Positions 61,549-64,000 of a stretch of DNA of 64,000 nt are shown here, piece by piece. The translations under genes and the position numbers were made by a program. Within the stretch, counting starts at the first letter, position 1. Every line of letters begins with the position of its first letter. Below the pieces are notes generated by a model. The model did no database searches. It saw nothing but the letters and a program-made list of their open reading frames with translations, and was not told the DNA's origin. The stretch is taken from assembly GCF_000165425.1 (NCBI RefSeq), contig NW_001799511.1:164096-228095 (forward strand), written 5' to 3'. The stretch comes from Paramecium tetraurelia. Lineage: Eukaryota > Ciliophora > Oligohymenophorea > Peniculida > Parameciidae.

Positions 61549-61569
61549 AGGAACAATTATGAGCAGCAT

Positions 61570-61587
61570 TATATATATATATATATA
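61570..61587. repeat. TA dinucleotide repeat
   Basis: A short (TA)9 run in the 50-nt space between the convergent zinc-finger and CDK-cyclin genes. It is an ordinary microsatellite for such AT-rich DNA. Confidence 0.9.
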
Positions 61588-61599
61588 AAAAAAGAATTA

Positions 61600-63416
61600 T
61601 CATCCCAAAAATTAAGTTATAAACTCTGAGTTTGGTATATTTAATTATATGTCTCTTGGATTTAAATGTTTATGTCTCTACATGCAGGCCTCTAAAGAGT
61701 TAATTTGTGGCGATAACTTAATAAATTACCATACATTGTAAAATCTATTTAGAGATACAGTTACATCTTTTTCAGTAAACTAGAATTGTTAAGCTGAATT
61801 TATCTGTTCATTTTTTGTATACAAAGCCAACAATAAGCAACAAACAGCATACAATTGTCTTTCAATAATGAGTTATTCATTTCCCATAACAAAAAAGTCA
61901 CAAAAATAGTAAGATAACATTGAAGATTCATTCGACACTTTCAATTTTGAATTTAGAATTTTTAAGAACTAAATTTCAGTCGTATAAGTTAAGTTATAGT
62001 CTAAAATTCAAAGAATTTGCTATTCCATATTAATGATTTGTTTTTCATTGTATTCATCAGCAGTAATATAAGCGTATGCATTACAATTCTCTTACTTAAG
62101 TATTCCTTAGACCTTTCATTATAAACACTTTAGAATTAATGAAACATAATACTCAGCTAACTTTAAGGATGTAACTCCAATCAATTATAAGTTTATTCTC
62201 CTTATCTTCATTGATGACAAAGCCAAATCAATATAAATGATCGACAGAAGCAACTTTTCATCCATTAAATTAAAATGAATGCATATATCAATTAATCAAT
62301 CTATTAAGGTACTCCGCATAGTTTGATTGATTTCAGTTTGAAATTTCAGATATTCTTTGAATTTAGGTTCTGTGTAATAAATCTATGCATTCTAACTAAC
62401 AGCGTTTAAAAAAGGATGTTGTATAATTTCTATTATATCCAATCTATCTTCAGGCTTAATACATAACAGTTTTTACAATAAATCTACTCCTTCCTTACCT
62501 AATATTGTATTAAGAATGAGTAATTTTTCGTAGATCTATTTTCTATTTTAAATAATGTCTACTATTTCATTTTTTTTCAATTCATTTATATATAGATTAT
62601 ATTTGGAATTTAATTTTGACATCGCTTGAGATTGAATTCCAGTCTCTTTCATCAGGTGATCCAAAAAATTAGAATACCTCAAATAGATATTCAATCTCAG
62701 TTTTGCCACTAAATAACGGACTCCTCAAAGCCATTTCAGCTAAAATGCATCACAATGACCAACTGTCTATTTCACAACTGTAATACTATTTTCTTAATAA
62801 CATTTCCATAATCTTTTCACTTCTCTATTAGATCTTTCTCTTTTATTCTTTCTCTTTCTTTGGGATCTTTTGGTGTATAGGGAATGATAGGAAAGGTTTC
62901 CATTTTAGACATTCCAAAATCTGAAATTTTTACTAAATTTTTATTAATAAATATATTATCCGGTTTCAAATTCTGATGTAATATATGATTTTAATGTAAA
63001 TATTCTACACCTCTACATATTTGTAAAAATAGTGACTTTATCTATTCTATTGATAAATTTGTCCTCTTAAACTATTCTCTTAAATTCAAAGTGTAATATT
63101 CATATAAAATTGACACTATATGATTTTTTATTTTAACTTATACAATAGACACAATGTTCTCATGACACTTTAAGGACCTTACATAAGAAATTTCTCTTAA
63201 AACTGATGTTTATACTCCGTCATCATGATTTGCTTTTGCCTTGATTGTGTCCAGTTCTCTGAGTAAAAAGCATTAACCAGTCAACCTATTACAGACTTGA
63301 TATAATTTTCCCTTTGATCTTCTTTCTTGTAGAAATTTCAACTTCTAATATAAATCATGAAATAACAGAGTGTTGAATCTATTATAATACTAATATAATA
63401 AGATTGAATAATACAT
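61600..63416 (-). pseudogene. CDK-like pseudokinase fused to a cyclin, disrupted
   Basis: One minus-strand frame set encodes a CDK-like kinase followed directly by a cyclin. Kinase: VCNRLTGQCFLLREL (catalytic Lys position is Arg), the PSTAIRE-like helix GVQTSVLREISYVRSL, HILHQNLKPDN (HRD changed to HQN), DFG, EIDSWSL-CILAEMALRSPLF and GVDLLQKLLCIKPEDRL...IIQHPFL. About 40 residues on, a cyclin box begins: MRSTLID-LIDICIHFNLMD, INLQLIGVTSLKLAEYY, AYITADEYNEKQIINMEQQI. Kinase end and cyclin start share one frame. In-frame TGAs replace the Gly of WSLGC, the Trp of LIDW and one codon before ILDYNL. About three single-base shifts also occur, some beside C or A runs. It is therefore a dead gene, or a real pseudokinase fusion in poor draft sequence. 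Confidence 0.65.
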
Positions 63417-63450
63417 TCTAGAATTGTTGATTAATTAATTACAAATATTA

Positions 63451-63681
63451 ATGGTTGAGAGTTCTTATGAGGTTATTGATCTCTTTAGGGGTTAAAAAAA
63501 GGAATAATTTATAAAGCAAATCTTTAGGTAAAAGAAGCCTGTGTTTAACTTAATATTCTGCCTTTTTATTAGAAGAAGTTTATATTAAAATGTTCTCTTT
63601 TCCTTTATGATTTTCGAATTCTTTTTTTTAACTGCATTATTATTAATACTTTATGATATAATTAAAGAATATAACTGTTGA
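63451..63681 (+). CDS. Possible small membrane protein
   Basis: A TGA-free frame of 76 codons starting MVESSYEVIDLFRGQKKEQF. The N-terminal ~30 residues are charged. Residues ~32-70 are strongly hydrophobic, with two possible membrane spans (NLIFCLFI and VLFSFMIFEFFFLTALLLIL), and it ends KEYNC. It is head-to-head with the CDK-cyclin gene, 34 nt between starts, which fits the spacing of real pairs here. There is no intron and no recognised family, and hydrophobic frames arise easily in T-rich DNA, so confidence is low. Confidence 0.35.
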
Positions 63682-64000
63682 TATAAGGAGTAATTTATTT
63701 ATGCAGATCTATTAAATTTCAATTTTAATTGAATTGCCAATTTGTAACTAAGATATTCTAATAAAAATAGATTGTGAAATATAATTAAATTGAATATAAT
63801 AAATCAAGTATTTTATGATATAATTCATGTATTATCAAGGTTTTAATCAATTTTATAAATAATTCAGGAGCATAGTTGCAAGGGTGCTTTATTTATCTTA
63901 TCTAAAGTCTAAAGCATGGTTCCTTTTGCAGAGTACAAGAAGATCTTGACTTGTAATTTAATTGTTATCCTTTTAAACTTAAATACATAGCAGTCTAGTC
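63682..64000. other. AT-rich end of window, possible 5' end of a gene
   Basis: Mostly plain AT-rich spacer. An ATG at 63916 opens a plus-strand frame (MVPFAEYKKILTCNLIVILL) that runs to the window edge. The base composition there is less AT-rich than the spacer. It could be the first exon of a gene outside the window, but too little is visible to decide. Confidence 0.3.

Overview
The window looks like macronuclear DNA of a Paramecium-type ciliate. Three things point there. Long reading frames use TAA and TAG freely inside recognisable proteins, as glutamine, and end only at TGA. Frames are joined by tiny GT..AG introns, mostly 22-26 nt (17-31 nt over all). Genes are packed with almost no spacing in very AT-rich DNA. 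I translated with TAA/TAG=Q and TGA=stop and removed these introns by eye. For most genes exon lengths then sum to a multiple of three, which is a strong internal check. I see no rRNA, tRNA, transposon or CRISPR array.

Layout. 1-17 kb: a partial LRR/coiled-coil gene, then a ribosome-biogenesis cluster (RLP24, the giant AAA+ ATPase midasin, an LLPH-like nucleolar protein), then an alveolin-like cortex protein. 17-25 kb: a gene relic, an arrestin-fold protein, an FCS-type zinc-finger protein, a SAM-domain protein and a PH-START-oxysterol-binding fusion. 25-39 kb: a large TPR protein, a porin-like protein, a two-TM protein, a CCDC180-like coiled-coil protein, an unknown protein, a second relic and a secreted lipocalin. 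39.5-47 kb: two LRR proteins and two small proteins, one a candidate PP1 regulator with a CaaX box. 47-51 kb: a fusion of a NAK-like pseudokinase, an ANTH clathrin-adaptor domain, long polyQ and an active-looking TKL kinase. 52-59 kb: a cyclophilin, a putatively myristoylated protein, a VPS8-like vesicle-tethering protein and a CDKL kinase. 59-64 kb: a B-box protein, a relic cyclin, a Dbf4-like zinc-finger protein and a CDK-like pseudokinase fused to a cyclin.

Themes. The 5' part is ribosome assembly. The middle is cilia/cortex and lipid handling. The 3' part combines vesicle traffic (VPS8, ANTH-kinase) and the cell cycle (CDKL, Dbf4-like, CDK-cyclin fusion, cyclin relic). Head-to-head gene pairs have start codons only 7-20 nt apart. 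At least six places need a one-base frame correction, often beside a homopolymer. Draft-sequence errors are the simplest cause, but real frameshifts are possible.
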